Position numbers and translations under genes: made by a program. Source: Candidatus Rokuibacteriota bacterium (GTDB lineage Bacteria; Methylomirabilota; Methylomirabilia; Rokubacteriales; CSP1-6). Taken from it: 52,403 nt of DNA. Location: the NCBI GenBank assembly GCA_016184125.1, contig JACPDG010000068.1, positions 1-52,403 of the forward strand. Reading direction: 5' to 3'. The notes under the pieces were generated by a model. It saw only the letters and a list, made by a program, of their open reading frames with translations, searched no databases and was not told the DNA's origin. Positions 51,334 through 52,403 of the stretch are shown piece after piece (positions within the stretch are counted from its first letter, which is position 1; each line of letters starts with the position of its first letter).

Positions 51334-52403
51334 CTACGCCCTGACCTGTCGCGGACGCTTCGCGCGCGACGGCTGAGGCGCCGGCGCGAGCAGGCCGGCG
51401 CGGTCTCTCCGGAGCCCCCGAATGATGTGCGCGTAGTGCCGGAGGACGACTTCGAGCGTGTCGCCGAGCCAGTCGGCAACTTCGGACGGCGTCGCGCCGG
51501 CGTGCAAGCACTTCGAGGCGAACGTGTGCCGCGCGTTGTGGAACGTCAGGCCCTTGATGCCGCTCTCGGCGCACGCCTTCCGCCACGTCACCCGGTAGAA
51601 GTTGTTCGGGGTCACGTAGGCGCCGACGTTCGTCGACCCATCCGGTAGCGTGTACGCGGACGCGGGGAACAGCCGCTTGCCGTCCCATCCGCGCGGGCGC
51701 GTCTCGCGGAGCCACGTGATGTGCGCCTCGATCGCCGGCTCCAGGTCCGGATGGAGGTCGGTCGGGACCTCGCGCGTCTTCACCACGCCGCGGGCCAGGC
51801 GGTTCGACTTCGTGCCGATCACGACGCCGTCCGGCGTCCAGTGCTTCGTCACGGCCAGGCGGTGCCGCTCCGCATCGTAGTCGTCGATCGCGAGCGCGAC
51901 CGCTTCGCCGTAGCGAAGCCCCGCATGGAAGCCGATGGCCCAGAGCGCATAGAAACGTCGACAGTGCACGCGGTACCAGGCCAGCGTCGCGCGTTCCCCG
52001 TCCGGCTCGAAGACCTTCACGGTTTCGTGCGCGGCGTCCGAGTCCACCTTGCCGTCCTGCTCGGCGTCGTAGGTGAAGCGTCCACAGCGCGCCGCGGGGT
52101 TGGCGAGCGCGCGGCCGTCGCGGCCCTGAAGCCGGTCTTCGTCGAGGAGCCAGTTGAAGAGCAGCCGCAACGCGTCGAGCACGTTCTTCGCCGTCGCCCG
52201 GCTATTGCGGCGGCCGAGCCGGTTCACCGTGGCGCGCACGCGGCGTAGATGCGCCCGGACATCCTGCTTGCGGACCGTGTGGATCTCCAGCCGGCCGATC
52301 TCCTGCGCGAGCGCCGCGTCTTCGCGCGTCGTCCAGGCGGCGGTGTCGGGATCGAACGCCTCACCGATGACCCACTGCTCCATCACGCCCCGCAACTTGC
52401 GCT
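51334..52403 (-). CDS. Tyrosine recombinase/integrase, 5' end outside the window
   Basis: At least 353 residues; the frame is open to the window edge, so the start is not visible. The N-terminal SAM-like core-binding domain (TVRKQDVRAHLRRVRATVNRL...ALRLLFNWLLDEDRL) precedes the catalytic domain. Catalytic residues: Arg in GFHAGLRYGEAVAL, HNARHTFASKCLHAG (H-x-x-R box) and the nucleophile in LRHYAHI. Phage- or island-type integrase. It is convergent with secA; no tRNA or attachment site was seen near its 3' end, so the island, if any, lies to the right. Confidence 0.9.
   Translation of the reverse strand, partial: RKLRGVMEQWVIGEAFDPDTAAWTTREDAALAQEIGRLEIHTVRKQDVRAHLRRVRATVNRLGRRNSRATAKNVLDALRLLFNWLLDEDRLQGRDGRALANPAARCGRFTYDAEQDGKVDSDAAHETVKVFEPDGERATLAWYRVHCRRFYALWAIGFHAGLRYGEAVALAIDDYDAERHRLAVTKHWTPDGVVIGTKSNRLARGVVKTREVPTDLHPDLEPAIEAHITWLRETRPRGWDGKRLFPASAYTLPDGSTNVGAYVTPNNFYRVTWRKACAESGIKGLTFHNARHTFASKCLHAGATPSEVADWLGDTLEVVLRHYAHIIRGLRRDRAGLLAPAPQPSRAKRPRQVRA

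Overview
This is a 52.4-kb stretch of very GC-rich (roughly 70%) bacterial chromosome. It is gene-dense, with many start/stop overlaps of 1 to 8 nt and frequent GTG starts. The gene content (form II CoxSLM molybdenum hydroxylase with CoxD/CoxE, LarE/LarB/LarC, a form of XdhC, a PEP-CTERM-like peptide) and a proliferated GC-rich stem-loop repeat suggest an uncultured soil or subsurface bacterium. The Rokubacteria/Methylomirabilota neighbourhood is a plausible guess, but no rRNA is present to confirm it.

Layout. 1-1.8 kb: a DDE-transposase insertion sequence. 1.8-4.7 kb (minus strand): a family B DNA polymerase preceded, with a 1-nt overlap, by a DsbA-like protein whose first catalytic Cys codon is UGA, followed by a SECIS-like hairpin; this is a probable selenoprotein. 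4.7-12.1 kb: a lipoprotein hydrolase, a degenerate HtrA/PDZ protein, two SDR oxidoreductases, a YihY-type membrane protein, a secreted HExxH peptidase, a PhoD phosphatase and a fragment of a second PhoD. 12.2-17.3 kb: a large membrane protein (minus strand), then threonine synthase-like + MoaD/ThiS-like + glycerate 2-kinase-like genes. 17.5-24.9 kb: rlmN-mtaB-mtnP-PfkB kinase-larE-larB-larC, which couples two radical-SAM tRNA/rRNA enzymes to nucleoside salvage and then to nickel-pincer cofactor synthesis. 25.2-36.7 kb: a cupin and a form II CO dehydrogenase-like molybdenum hydroxylase cluster (coxS, coxL, coxM, a MocA-like cytidylyltransferase, coxD, coxE, a 5'-truncated xdhC and a MoeA-like gene). 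A small minus-strand islet of tiny genes with a broken PIN toxin sits inside it. 36.7-41.5 kb: sufU, sufS, agmatinase-like, nfeD and slipin. 41.6-43.2 kb: tRNA-Ala(CGC), a 45-aa zinc-ribbon protein, a HIT protein and a secreted protein built from about 16 QDVQAPR repeats. 43.4-52.4 kb: an M16 peptidase remnant, rhomboid, tlyA, nadK, recN, secA and, at the edge, a partial tyrosine recombinase.

The most unusual features are (i) the UPWC DsbA-like selenoprotein candidate coupled to polB; (ii) a dispersed family of structured elements, about a dozen copies, most starting within 0-14 nt of a stop codon. Each has an invariant GGGGGGCC/GGCCCCCC hairpin and a second hairpin whose arms differ between copies yet remain complementary, and some copies contain a separate 18-bp palindromic module; (iii) the QDVQAPR repeat protein; (iv) a 70-bp direct repeat around larC; and (v) several genes that look leaderless, with a TANNNT -10 box only 7-9 nt before ATG.
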